Part shown: piece by piece, positions 1 through 12,151 of the stretch | Layout: the number at the start of each line of letters is the position of its first letter | Position numbering within the stretch: the stretch's first letter is position 1 | Assembly: GCA_935421135.1 (NCBI GenBank) | Contig: OW285192.1 | Location: forward strand, 5,747,501-5,811,500 | Length of the DNA: 64,000 bases | Reading direction: 5' to 3' | Source: Bugulina stolonifera | Taxonomy: Eukaryota; Bryozoa; Gymnolaemata; Cheilostomatida; Bugulidae | Notes under the pieces: generated by a model | Told to the model about the DNA's origin: nothing | What the model saw: only the letters and a program-made list of their open reading frames with translations | Database searches by the model: none | Program-made: the position numbers and the translations under genes

Positions 1-672
1 GATGTTGATACCAATAGTGTCAACATCAATAGAAGAGGCAAACACTTAGAGAAACTTTAAAATGGGGAAAGAGCCCAAAAAGTTTAAGTCATCCTACTGA
101 GCACGTAGTCTAGGCGTGCAGACCAAAGATGGTAAAAGCACATACTTACTGTTATGTACCCTCCTAGTTTATTTACTTTATAAACTACTATTTCTGACTC
201 ATTTGTAACTGCGTTACAGTGTTCTTTTAACCTACGATCAGGGACCAATTTGTATCTATTGTGCTACTATGTACTCTTTTAGTTGGAGATGAACCTGTTG
301 TACTTAGTGATCTTTAGGTAATAATTCAAAACTCAACCTCATGTGTAGTATTATAAAGGGCACAGCTTTTTAGTCTTGTTTAGTTGCCTGTAGGTTTCTC
401 CCCAATTAGGATACTCTTACATATGAACTAAAAGTGTATGCAGCTCTATGTTGTCTGACTGTCTTATCAACAATAGGTTTATTCATTATTAGGCTCATAG
501 TGTGCCTGAGCCATAAGGTGCCTCTAGGATTGTACATAAGATGTATTTTTTTTAGTATAAATTAATGTTACCTAGGTAATTCAATATCTGCATGTGGCTT
601 CACCATTTTTAGGCGCATTTACATGTAATGTATGTTGTATAGGTGTACAGATTATTAGAGTAATATACATAC

Positions 673-825
673 TGGTGAAAATAGTCTCTTTGAAATTCCA
701 GAACTGACTTGGTGTTTTTAATTGAAAGAATATTGTGTATCGGTGCCCAGATTTTGGAGGTGATAGTTGACCAGTACCGAATGTCCTGTTTAACAGATAA
801 ACTCTGTGTGCTGTTCTCCTAAAGT
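673..825 (-). CDS. A2 exon 3: FN3-like C-half
   Basis: Acceptor TTTTTTAG, donor A|GTATGT; 153 nt, phase 1 to 1. The peptide has YLLNRTFGTG, then PKSGHRYTIFFQLKTPS, closely matching A1 exon 3. Confidence 0.75.
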
Positions 826-3800
826 CTAAAAAATAATAACCAATAATAAATATTAATTGAGTAGCTGCTGTAAATGAAATTTGGAACATGATACCCCCTC
901 ACATAAATTATGGTGTTGTGAAATGCAGAATTTTGATCTCAGCGGCAGCTTTGAAGCAGTGAAAGAAACATTAGAACACACTAAATTATTGATACAAAAA
1001 ATATTCGCATTCAAAAATTACTAGTCGTATAATTATGAATTATCTTCTCTCAATATACATATGCTACTTTCTACATGTAAATGTGATCAATGGTGATAGC
1101 TAGACAAAAATAGGCATCATCTACAATGCAGAGGTGAACTTTACCTCAACCAGTGAAGTTTAATTTACAATAAAATATACTGATAGAATTATTAGAACAG
1201 GGCAACACACTAAGTATATGATAATGCAATTCTGGACAGTTATTCTACTCACAAATTTAGACCATTATGTGACAAAATAGTAAAAAGGAAATTGGTCTGC
1301 TTCTGAACAAGATTGCCCCCAACTTTAAAAGATGCAACCAGACCGGCTGGGTTTTAGATGTAAGTTAAGTAATAGAAACAAATTATTCTAAACATGAGCT
1401 TATAAAGTACATGTATATTCACAGGTAACCAGTACAATGCACATGTACTTGCACAATGCACATGTACTTGCACAATGCACATGTACTTGCACAATGCATA
1501 TGTAATTACATGAATCAGCACTGAAGTAGATAGAACAATGCACGTAAAAGTAAGGACCAGTTTGATGCACAAGAGCATAATAGGCTTAGATAAATACATG
1601 ATGTAACCACAGGCAGAAATTAAATTTTACGCTCATAAAATGTGCATCTCTGACTAAAGGAAAAAAAACCTGTAAACCAGTGTTTGCAATTTCAAAGTGG
1701 CTGCTATAAATACAGTGGAAATTGCTTATTTCAAACTCCAAGGGACCACCATAATTGGCTTAAATCATGCCGAATTCGAATTATGTGATCCTTCATTTAT
1801 TATAACAACTTAGACGCCTACTTGCCAAATAATGCTATATAGTTATGTACATTGTATTAACACATAAATGTGCATGTATGCATCAACTTTCATTAGCTTC
1901 AACTGCAAATATAATGGAGGGCAGACAAGTTTTAACGTGACAGAAATATATGCATCAATGTTTATTATACTCAAAACTAGAACACTGCCGTTGGGCGACA
2001 AATTATGCCTCACGTGTACAGAACAAGAGTTAGTAGCCTATTGTAATGCAATAGCAGCACTAGGAGAACATTACTGTTGCTGTCTTATTTTCAACTAAAT
2101 ATATACAGCATAATGATGATTACTAACACAGCTGTAAGTACAATAGTTCAGTGACTCTAATTATAAACAACACTATGTAAAAGGTCAACAAAGTCAGTTA
2201 GGTTTCTCTGCTTGAGGAGCTATTTCTATTGGTGCATGCTACGGTATTATCAGCTTACAACTATTTGGAGCATCTGGGTGGAGTAAGCTGATCAGGTGTG
2301 ACTGATATTTGTTGTACAATACTGTATAGCCTAAGGTAAACCAGCTAAGCTATGCCGTAAGTTTGAATTATACATAATAACTACGAATTATAAGTAGCCA
2401 TTTATAAAGTGCTCAGCAGGGACCCTCCCTAATAGTTTGAACTGCCCAAGTGTTTGGATTAACCGAAGTTGAATTAAGCGAGTTCCACTGAATTGTATAT
2501 GGCCATGTCAGCATGAAATGATGGAAAATACTTTAACATGGTAATTGACAGAAATAAGAAACCAGTGAAACCTTACACCTTGTTGCAGCTCTAAAAGTAT
2601 TGCGTGTTACTTCAAAATCGTATGAGGGATCCGCGGAACCATTGTCAGGCTCTTCTAGTATGTAGATTCCTAGTGTGTCACTGCTCTGTAAAAGTCTTGA
2701 TTCTCCAACATGTAGCTCTATTGTGGCGAGCAGTTTGTGATCCTCTTCTTCTTCAGCTGAGGCTACCATTGGGCTTTTCTCCTCTATTGACCAACCGCTC
2801 TGGGCTAGAATCAAAAGAGTCAGCAATGTGGTAATATATGTGGTGATATGGACCCTCACATGTACAGTCACTTATGTAATAACCTATGGGCCTGGCATTA
2901 TTATGTACAGTACTAGTCATACTATAATTAATCTGTTGCATATACTGATCCTTGCCTGTACTTGCCTATACTTGCCATTGTTCAATTGAGTGGAACATTA
3001 ATGTGACCAGTTATTATTCTATGTCTAATTGCCCTGTGTGTTTATTAAAAGGACGCCGGGGTCTCAGAAGATACGAATTTTCACATATCCGTTTCCTACT
3101 ATTAAGAGCACTTTCATAATGGCCAATGACCATCAGCCTTTTGTCACCGTGTTGTTATGCATTTTCCATGGCCCATGCTATATCGGCCTTTTCACTGGAA
3201 TTACAATATATGTATCACCGGAAACGCTCTTACTATGAAAGCGTGATCATTTTCTGTACTAAATCAGTTGATGATTACACTGCAATAAAGTCACGTCTCT
3301 CAACTCAATCTATACAAAGTCTTCTCTCTTGGCAAAGCAGTTCCAGCTCTTGGTCCCATCAGACCACTAGCCTGAACCGACTTTTAGGTTAGATAGAACA
3401 TACTCTTTCAACTCTTTCTGGGCACAGCATCGGGCTTACAGCCTTTACACAAGAATAAACTACAAGACAGTGCTGTTCACTCTATATATAATGCAGGAAG
3501 AATTGCTTAGTCGACTACTCCTAGGCTCTTCCCACACTCGTACCATCCGTATCCATGTGATTCAAGCACAAAAACATTACAATACCTTAATATAAGTATG
3601 ATTATTATGACACTTATTTAGCCTGTCTCATTCTTACATGGTTCAATTATACTATGTGTAAAATTGCCTATTATCCTGATTGCTTTCTCCAAGTCTTTTA
3701 CCTGTATACTTTTGGGGCCGATGTGTCAGAACACGGCCATACTTGTATATAATCCATTCTGGTAGATTGTGAGCACTTTTTGTGCAAGGCCGACCCTTTT

Positions 3801-5494
3801 AGTAGCCGACGTCGAGCGGAACTACGCCATGTTGTTGAGTAAGTTCCGGCCTGATACCTTATCGTACCAGCCCGATACCTTATCGTACCTTTTTCCGGAA
3901 GTATATTATGTATAAAAGCCAGCACATTTGTTGTATCAAATCAGTTGTTGATTGCGCTCTAATAAAGCAACATCTCCTAACTCAACCTACAGAGTCTTAC
4001 TCTTGCAGGCAGGCAGCTCCACCCACAGATCTTCGTAGACCTAAGTGGCCGAGCTCGTCCTCACACTCGTTTAAGCACTATTTCTACACTCCTACATCAT
4101 CGGACTTTAGCCGATCCCGGATTCTTCATGAATCTAGCGTCGGGTCTAAAGGGCATGCTACACGGACGCAAAATTTATGCGAATCGCATAAATTTTGCGT
4201 TTTGCGATTACTGATGTTGAACTTTTGCGAAATCGCATGTTTATTGCATGTTATAAATTTTTTACGCTACAAAATGCGAATGGAGTGTTGATTGGCTACA
4301 GCTAACTTAAGAAGCTTTGACAAGGTGCTAGCAGTTGAGTTTAGCTTTTGGAATAATAAAATAAAACCATTAAATAAATTAAAATCAATTTAATATATTT
4401 TAATTTAAATTTGTGCTATATTCTACTGACCGTGGACGAAAGCTGTATATAGCTATGTTGTTTAAATTAATCCAACAAAAGACCAGCACTGTGAGAGAAG
4501 TTCAATCCTTATTATAAACACGAGGGGAATCAAAATAAATTAACAGTCAAGCTATCATGTGCATCCAAAACCATAAATTCAAGTCAAACCTCTCAGGTGC
4601 TCGCTACGTATAGGAAACATTTAGTTGAACTTAGTTTTCACCAGCAGAAATATTTTAACCTGCATGTTCCGATATATTGCTAAAATAGTGGAGGTTTTAC
4701 TTTAAGCTACAATATAGAGGGGCTAATCCTAAAGAGATTGAATGTAAATGTATCACAACCCCCAATTATCATTTTGTAAGTTCACAGGCTACATTAATTT
4801 CTTAGATTTATCTACTCTTGCCTTCAGTTAAATTAATGAGTAGACAACTTCTTTTGTTTACAATAAAAACGCAACTTCTGTGTAGCACCTAACAACGTTT
4901 TCCGTTTGTTAAACTGGTGATATTCGCAGAATTTGTGCGTCCATGTAGCATACCCTTTAGTTTCTTAGATCAACATTATCTCTTTCTACACTCCTTTGGA
5001 GTATAAACCTACAGACCTAGGCCAACGCTGAACTCTTCTATGAGTCTCAGCTTCGGCCTACGTCTTTACCAACAATCTTAGAGCTTAACTAACTGTTCAC
5101 TCTTTATGTAATGTGTGGAAGTTACCTTGGTCGTCCTCTACCAACAACCAAGCACTTCCCGTACCCGTGCTACATCGGCACTCATACGTAACCCTACACA
5201 GCAAAACATTACAATATTCAGAAACTGCATTTGACAACCAAATGGTTCATGGGCATTCAGATGTGACAAATACTTCTTCTGAAGGCAAATTATTTTGCTC
5301 AAAACTAATTTTGTTACCGTGTATTTATCGTTGTTGCTGCGTACTGTTATTTATCAAGCGTGCAACATCCGAATGAGCCTTTATCAACACATTATTCTAT
5401 TTTCACCACCCGTACTGATGAATGTGTGAGTCATACCTTTGGCAAAGCTCCAGAATATAACTGACCAACAAACAAAGACACAATGATGCCGCAT
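673..5494 (-). CDS. Gene A2, 5' part: FN3-like receptor paralog, truncated by window edge
   Basis: Spliced model on the minus strand: exons 5494-5437, 2804-2577 and 825-673, joining in phase 1 throughout. The product starts with a signal peptide (MRHHCVFVCWSVIFWSFAKA), then a beta-rich segment and an FN3-like C-half (YLLNRTFGTG, then KSGHRYTIFFQL). Each exon has a partner in gene A1 (58/228/153 nt here; 58/225/156 nt there), and the flanking promoter-side DNA is also alike, so the two genes arose by duplication. Later exons must lie left of base 1, and no further exon is recognisable in 1-672. The first intron is swollen by LTR copies. Function is unknown; by homology to A1 it is probably a secreted or type I membrane receptor. 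Homology and splice sites are seen; the role is inferred. Confidence 0.72.
1434..1498. repeat. 19-bp tandem repeat
   Basis: About 3.4 copies of ACAATGCACATGTACTTGC in the second intron of A2. Confidence 0.85.
1713..2490. mobile_element. Pogo/Tc1-like MITE, copy 1
   Basis: Left end CAGTGGAAATTGCTTATTTC and right end (reverse complement) CAGTGGAACTCGCTTAATTC form inverted termini; TA lies at the left flank. 778 bp with no transposase. Related copies are at 56511 and 49380. It lies in the second intron of A2. Confidence 0.7.
2577..2804 (-). CDS. A2 exon 2: N-terminal beta-rich domain
   Basis: Acceptor GATTCTAG and donor T|GTAAGG; 228 nt, phase 1 to 1. Shares the blocks KSPMVA, LLQSSD, LGI and PDNGSA with A1 exon 2. 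A run of acidic residues (EEEED) is particular to this copy. Confidence 0.75.
3035..3581 (+). mobile_element. LTR fragment, type A, plus orientation
   Basis: Diverged copy with the type A landmarks: ATCAGTTG then GCAATAAAG (poly-A signal), CTCTCAACTC, GCAGTTCCAGC, and the 3' end AAAACATTACA. The 5' limit is uncertain. First intron of A2. Confidence 0.6.
3590..5223 (+). mobile_element. LTR, type A, plus orientation, split by a nested element
   Basis: Homologous to the other type A copies in two blocks, 3590-4149 and 4957-5223, ending AAAACATTACA. Contains a TATA-like GTATAAAAG at about 3910 and TCTAATAAAGCAACATCTC. The gap is an inserted inverted-repeat element. Confidence 0.7.
4150..4956. 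mobile_element. PIF/Harbinger-like non-autonomous element nested in an LTR
   Basis: Inverted termini AGGGCATGCTACACGGACGC and (reverse complement of the right end) AGGGTATGCTACATGGACGC. Flanked by TAA on the left and TTA on the right, fitting a TWA target with one change. About 807 bp, very AT-rich, no transposase. Next to the left end is a short palindrome around ATGCGAATCGCAT. Confidence 0.65.
5437..5494 (-). CDS. A2 exon 1: signal peptide
   Basis: ATG at 5494-5492, 58 nt, donor AAAG|GTATGA. Encodes a hydrophobic leader with motif CVFVCWSVIFWSF. Same length and 12-codon core as A1 exon 1 at 28716-28773. Confidence 0.75.
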
Positions 5495-5640
5495 CACGTC
5501 ACTATAACTTCTACAGTTAGAGAAGATCCATACATCAAACTACAGAATTCTACTGGTTTATGAATATGCTATGTCTTACTGTGCCAACCACTGAGGTAGT
5601 AAAAGCAAATAAGTAAGGCATTTAAACTATTTGTAACAAT
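5495..5640 (-). promoter_or_regulatory. Conserved upstream block of gene A2
   Basis: Aligns by eye with 28774-28930 upstream of A1: shared tracts include CACTATAA next to the start codon and GGCATTTAAACTATTTG further out. Retained similarity outside the coding exon suggests promoter or 5' UTR, or simply recent duplication. Confidence 0.5.
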
Positions 5641-6777
5641 GAACTAGAAAATTTTGACTAACTAATGATTATGTACTATGTAGTTGTCCTTTAACACAAC
5701 TTGTGGAATTTCAGTTTATTGGGGTAAATAGCAAGAATTCTAACCTCTAACTATCATTCTGTTCTGTACGTATAATGTAGTAGACTACTCTGCTAATAGT
5801 CCCAAGGATTTAGACTGTGCAATCATGTACACGCATATATTTATATGTTTATCTCTCTGTGGCCCTGATTGTTACTTGTACTACATGTAGTTCAAACAGC
5901 ATCTGTATGCCCATTTATATTTTTATCATTTAGCCTGATGCATATAATTTATCGCATACAACATGTAAAATACACTATGATAGTGTACTCAGTTTGTTAA
6001 TTAACTCGTCAATAACATTAACAACTTGTAGAGTGTTACATGTATATTTTCAGTGCTTCAAACAACCACGTTTACACATACATGTAGTTCCTAAATGGCT
6101 AGTCATTTTCCCTTCCATTAGACATTGTTTGTTGCTGCGTATCCTAACTGGTCCACTAGTTTGAAATTTCTTCCTACATAAAATCAGGTAAACCCATATA
6201 ACCCAACACGCTGCATTGGTAGCACTTATCAATGTGCTCTTGAACTATTACCATTGTAATAAAATAAAGCCTCCAATCTGAACTGTGCTACGTTGAAATA
6301 GAGAATTGCAGTGTAAATGAAACCACTTTTTACATGTTAATATTCACAAACTACATGTACATGTATTAAGCTTCCATTTGAGTATTTTTCGGACTTCCTG
6401 TACCAGGTGTTCAAATAATATAATTCTAAAACTGGGCTGCCTCCAAAAGAGCTTGCATATTGTAAGTGACAAAATAGAACCATGCAGCAATAGAGACAAG
6501 AATTTTGCAGAAGAGCTACATATACATACATGTAAAACTTTATAACCATTTTGCTACTTAGATGGATGAGAGTAGATATCCTGTTTAAGCAGACAGCGAA
6601 TGAATCAGCATGTCCAAAGATTTCATTAACTGGTTTTGTAATTAGGAACGTGTGTAGGATATTTTTCAAGCATTGAATGTACATGCAATAAAACAGCCAC
6701 TAGGCATTGTTAATAGTGTAGGCTGTGTCACAAGTTAGTATTTCCTTAGTTATTTTGAACTTTTATTTTGTAAATAT

Positions 6778-7686
6778 TGTAATGTTTTAAGAGTAGGTCA
6801 CACTGGTGCCGATGTAGACACCAGTGTTTGGGAGTGGTCTGCCAAGTTGCACTTCCACCATTGCATAAAGACTGAACAGTTATGTAGCTCTTATTAGTGT
6901 TGTAAGAACGTAGGCCCAATGTTTAGATTCATTGAAGGGTCAATGATCGGCGTAAGTCCGATGTTTATACTCCTAAGAGTGTAGAAGTTATTAATATTGA
7001 ACTAGGGACGTAGGCCCGATGCATAGGCTCATTGAAGAGTTAAGGATCGGCGTAGGTCTGATGTCTATACTTATAGACAGTGTTAAAAGTGTCTTATACG
7101 AGCATGAGGACGAGCTCGGGTGCTAAAGGTACAAAGGGACCAAGGCTGGAGCTGCCTGCCTGCAAGAGTAAGACTCTGTAGGTTAAGTTGAGAGATGTTG
7201 CTTTATTGAAGCGCAATCAACAACTGACTAGCATAGGAAAATGTGCTTGCTTTTATACTAAATCAGTTTCCGGTAAAAGTTCTGGTAAAAAGCCCAATAG
7301 AGTATCGGGTGGGATGATCAAGTATCGTCCCCAGAAATTGCATAACAATATGGCGGAAAACTGTTCGAGGTCCGATCTAAAAAAGGTCAGCCATGACAAA
7401 TAAGGGTTTATAATCATGTGAAATATATTACATGTAAAAGCTGGAATAATCTGAGGCATCGGCCATTATGTATGATAGGCAAATGGCTTAGGAGCAGTTA
7501 GTAAAGAAGTATCAACATGCTATAATGATGGGTAATGCGTAGTAAACAACATTAGGCAAGTTTAGGCGTACATGATTGGATAATAATAGCATTAGTAGAC
7601 ACTAGGCAAGCTATACATGCAGTAATATAGAGTCAATGCAGCCATGGTAAGTTTGCATGCTATGTGAGCTGGGAACAGCACAATAT
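6778..7686 (-). mobile_element. Solo LTR, type A, minus orientation
   Basis: Starts TGTAATGTTTT and ends CACAATAT where another LTR is inserted. On the minus strand it carries GTATAAAAGCAAGC (TATA-like) and TTCAATAAAGCAACATCTC (poly-A signal). No internal retroelement genes. Confidence 0.75.
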
Positions 7687-8414
7687 TGTAATGGTCAAGC
7701 ATAACTTTGATCTAGCCTCCCGACTACATGACACTAATTAAATATACTTACCTTGCATTACACTTGCTTGTACCCACTGTCTATGTAGTAGAATGTTACT
7801 TATGTACCTCTTATATGCATAACTGAGCAATTATGTCCTTTTATACCCATGTAAAGAGACCCGACCTCTCAGAGTTGCCTGATATTGATTTTGCATAATG
7901 ATCTAGATGATTTTAAACATCTTTTGTCAAACCCGACCTATTTTCGGTCGGCTCTCGGGCTTCCGGCTGCCATATTGTTGCGCAACTTCCGGACGACACT
8001 ATGTCGTATTTTTACGACACTGCGTCGGCCTTTTTACCGGAACTCCCTCCGGAAGTTCTTATATTATATGAAGCACATTGTTTTTATGTTTGTTGTCTCA
8101 GTTCATGCTTGGATCTCAATAAAGGCACATCTATTCTTATATATAGAGACTTTCACTTCATAGATAGGTCATTCCAGTTGTTAAGGTCTTCGACCTTGCA
8201 ACTCGAACTACCTACTAGGTCGAATCACTCTCTTTCTCAGTATAGTAAACAAGCATTGACTCGAGACCATATGGGTCGTCTTTGGTAGTTATCGGACTAC
8301 TGGTACCTGCTAATCTTTCATGTAATGAGAAGACCTAGCACCACTCATAGGCTGTTCAGTTTGGACACGGGAGTTGTCTTAGGACGACAGTACAAACTCC
8401 CAAAAGCTATTACA
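7687..8414 (+). mobile_element. Solo LTR, type B, plus orientation, with ATAT target duplication
   Basis: Runs TGTAATGG to CTATTACA, 728 bp, flanked by ATAT at 7683-7686 and 8415-8418. It landed in the end of the neighbouring type A LTR, so it is younger. Includes TCTCAATAAAGGC. Confidence 0.8.
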
Positions 8415-8513
8415 ATATTAATAACTAAGAATATGATTGCAGTTTATATTTGTTTTGTCTAGGAATGCTGTACTTATTACTACCCTTGAATTCTCTCAAA
8501 ATAATTAAAATTC

Positions 8514-8660
8514 TTGGTCCATGGTGCCCTTTTGGCAAGACAGACACTACTTGATGGAACTCACAAGATATTTGATTATCGTCTCTCTATAGCTTGTCGA
8601 GTTGTGAAGAGAGCTTTTGGAATTGCAAATTCTGTGTTTCAAGTAAGTAGCACACTTTCA
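8514..8660 (+). pseudogene. PIF/Harbinger transposase remnant
   Basis: The open segment ends with FDYRLSIACRVVKRAFGIAN, close to the (N)YRLSRARRVVENAFGIL block near the C-terminus of Harbinger DDE transposases. Only about 45 codons remain and neighbouring catalytic parts are missing. It may be what is left of an autonomous relative of the element at 4150. Confidence 0.6.
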
Positions 8661-11600
8661 GTAGCGGTTAATGTAGTTATATCAGTTATAGTAGTAGCAG
8701 CTCACGTAGTTGTATTTCATCACATTTTTACTATGAAAAATAGCTATTGCTATTATTTGTTGTACAATATTGTGTAGCATCAAGTAAAAGTTGCAAGAGA
8801 GAGGGCATGTTGTATAACACCCAATGAGTATTGTTAGGAATCTAGGAGCACAAGCTATAAGAGACACATGACTTCCAAGAGACTAAAGATTGACCAAGCG
8901 GGAAAAAGAGGACTGAGCTGACCATAGGAGGGCATTGTATATATTTTATATTCAATATAGTACCGTGGTAAGTGGTGATATTATTGCAGAACCGAACACT
9001 AATTTAACAAAATCAGTCATCAATTTTGCCAGCAGCTGTAGTGGCTACTTGTAAACAGTTTTAACTTTGCAATTTTCAAACAACAATTAGCGTGGCATTA
9101 ACGAGTTAGGATAGTACTACATGTAGTTTATTCAACACTCTCAAAATCAACTACAGTATTTTATTCAAAAAGTACATGTAAGGAGTGAAATTAACTCTTA
9201 CCGCTATAAAATGTGTATATTTTTATATACATACATGTATATTGTAGGTAGAATAGTTTAAATAATTATTTCATGCTAATTAATTTGCATTTTCTAAGGA
9301 CAAGGGAAGCATGTGGAAAAAAGATTATTTAATATCATGTTGTTAGATTAAACAACAAAGAAAAGGCTCCTTTTTTACTGGATATTTCCCTATGGAAGTG
9401 CTATACGAGTGTCCGAGGCTAATTCTTGACTCGTTTAATGTCCATTTTTTTCTGCTAGACACTGGCTTCTATTATTGATGTGTGATTCTTGTTCGGGACT
9501 AGAGATGCATTCTGCATATAAAAGAGAGTATTGTACATATTTGTAACTATCTTTTGTTACTGACAAAAAGGTGTCGATAGACATTATAAAAATGAAATTG
9601 TTAAAGTTTGAGTCTATAATCATTCTGAGTTTCAATACTGAGCCGTTACTGTTCCATGTTAGAGGGTGGCATCTCGGACACTACTTCAGTATTGTCTACA
9701 AGAAACAATATTATGATATTGCATGCAGAGAAACCCATAGATATGATCTCATCTCTAGCCAAAATTCAACTGTAATGAGCTCTTTCTGACTGCAAACACA
9801 TCAAGCAGCAATGCAAAGTTTTCAGGTTTTTTATTGATGACAAGCTACCTTCAATTAACCACATAGATTGAATTACTAACTGTAGGGTGTTTTTAATGGA
9901 AAAACTGCAAGTTATTGGTTAAAGTAACGAAAGTATAAAATATTTTTTCACTGTAGCAACATTAGTACAGCTGGTGCATATGTTGCATCCGCTTTAAATG
10001 CATTTTTTATTCCAATATAGATAAAAAGTGCTGCGAAAATTATATTACTTGGATTAAGCCATCAAGAAATTTTAGATCTACTACATGTACATGTAGGTAT
10101 CAGACCAATTTATGATTTTATATTCAAGCTAGCATTGTAAAACCATCCATCTTTTAACAGAATACTTCCTGATACCTTCTCAGGATCATTTCATACTAAA
10201 AAAAGAAGCCGTCAAGATGCCGAACTAAATTTAGAATCATGGCTTAACATGCTTACAATAAAGTGTTTACAACCACATGTAAACTTAGTAAATATGCCAT
10301 AAAAAATATATTATACCATGGCTAATTATTTACATAAACCAAATCTCTACTACTGCAACCTAGCAAAATACTGTAACGCTGCTACTAGACGGGCATTAGT
10401 TTATAGTAGAAACAACTGCCGCTGCAATGCTCCATGCACAACTTCTTCTAATTGAACACTCTAAATGTACATATCTTATACATGATTTATCTAATATTAT
10501 TAATTAAATCGTCTGTAAACTAGTGTTTTATACTCACTCTTACTCAGACTCATGGGTGCTTTCATCACAGAGAGGGGGGAATCTAATGGACAAACTGTAA
10601 ATAGCAAAGTAACTCTGAGTTATCACCATCAAGTAAATCTTGCTCTTTTGAATATAAAATGGCCCACACATATTTTGTACTTTTCACTGAAACTTCTCAT
10701 GACTTTGATATATTAAGTTCTGAGTTTATTTGGCTGCATTAGCAGGCTAAGACTAGTTGTCAGTTGACTTTTTTCACACATACGATAGAATATAATGATA
10801 GTCACAACATAACATAGTGTGCATGTATGAGTTACCCATTCAAGCTATGGGCAACTACACTCTACCGACTTGCTTTGCTTCCCACAATTAATCCAAGGAA
10901 AGAAAGCAGTGATCTAAAGAGACCAGCATTTATTCCAGTTTGGGGTGAGGAAGGGGCGCTTCACCATTGGCAAAGTTACTATGATTGTGGTACAGGAGCC
11001 CTAAAAGGTTGGGTGGTCTTACTAACACCAGCGATGACCTTTTAATGGAATACAGCGACGGCAAACGTCACAACTGTCGACACACAGACATGGTAAAAAG
11101 CAGAGTGTGACCAAACCAAATAGAAGGCACAAAATCAACGATTCAATTTTTTTCACCAAAAACCAAGACAGCATTTTAAAACGCAACCAAAACAATTGAG
11201 TTCGAGTATAAATCAAAACCTCCCAGCACTATTTTTCGGTGTTATGGTGATTTTTGTTAAAAATCTATGATATTTTTTGGCATTGTGATGCTTGTGTTTG
11301 AACATTTGTGACGTTTATCGGTGTTGTAACGTTTGTCGAAAAATTGTTTTGACGTTTGTCAGTGTTGTGACAATTATCAAAAAATTGCTATGACATTTTT
11401 CGACATTGTGACGGTTGTGGCGTTTGTCCTCGCTACAGGAAAATCTACATGTAGCCTGGAACTCCCATACGGAACTCTAGAGCCCTAACTACTAGTGATA
11501 GTGGTAAAAGGTGGAGTGTGACATGAGAATGAAATGACATGAGAGAAAAAGAAGATGATTCCAACCAAGGTTACAAAGGTTAGAAATCAAACTCTTGTTT

Positions 11601-12062
11601 ACTGAAAATCCAACTAAACGCTTTATTTCTGTCTAGAGCTATGCTACGTTGCGTTAATTCGAGTTGTCTTCACGCTCTCACGTCATTTATCCCTCATGTG
11701 ACGGTCACCTCTTTTACTACTACCCAGCAAATAGGTCATGGCTGCTCCCCAGGTGACTCTTCTTTACCAACCTCTCTACATAGTGATGCTAGTACCCTTC
11801 TTTTTAGATCTGATGTTCAATAATGTTTGGAGAAAACTAGCAACCAAGCATTGTATATAAGTATTGAGTATGCAATAGATTCACCTATATGCATACTTAG
11901 TTGCCAGCATTCACTGTTCCCCCAAAATAACAGCGTACAGATTGGTACGCACACATGTAATGCATACATGCTGATCTATAGACTGTGCGTGCAAATTGTT
12001 TTGGAAACAGTGAATATGATCTTCTACAGGGAGATCTTTTAGAGCACAAGCGATAGACTGAT
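8661..12062. other. Gene-poor region downstream of A1
   Basis: No convincing exon on either strand. It holds the A1 3' UTR at its right end, several TACATGTA-rich patches, and at 11230-11430 a degenerate run of units like TTGTGACGTTTGTCGAAAAA. Short open frames (for example 10827-11045) show no family features. Confidence 0.5.
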
Positions 12063-12151
12063 TCAGGTTTCATTTATAGCCAGAACAAGGTAGTGAAGTT
12101 TATCAGCTGTGGTAGATTCTGAATAGTACCAATAGGAAATATCACCACATT
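12063..12151 (-). CDS. A1 exon 16: terminal coding exon with ITIM-like motif
   Basis: 89 nt ending in TGA at 12065-12063. Encodes CGDISYWYYSES, then KLHYLVLAINET. LHYLVL fits the (S/I/V/L)xYxx(I/V/L) inhibitory motif. An AATAAA on the minus strand lies at 11627-11622, a candidate polyadenylation signal 436 nt downstream. Confidence 0.68.

Noticed and set aside
7188..7403. Small plus-strand frame with basic residues
   Set aside because: Falls within a solo LTR, antisense to its promoter and poly-A region.
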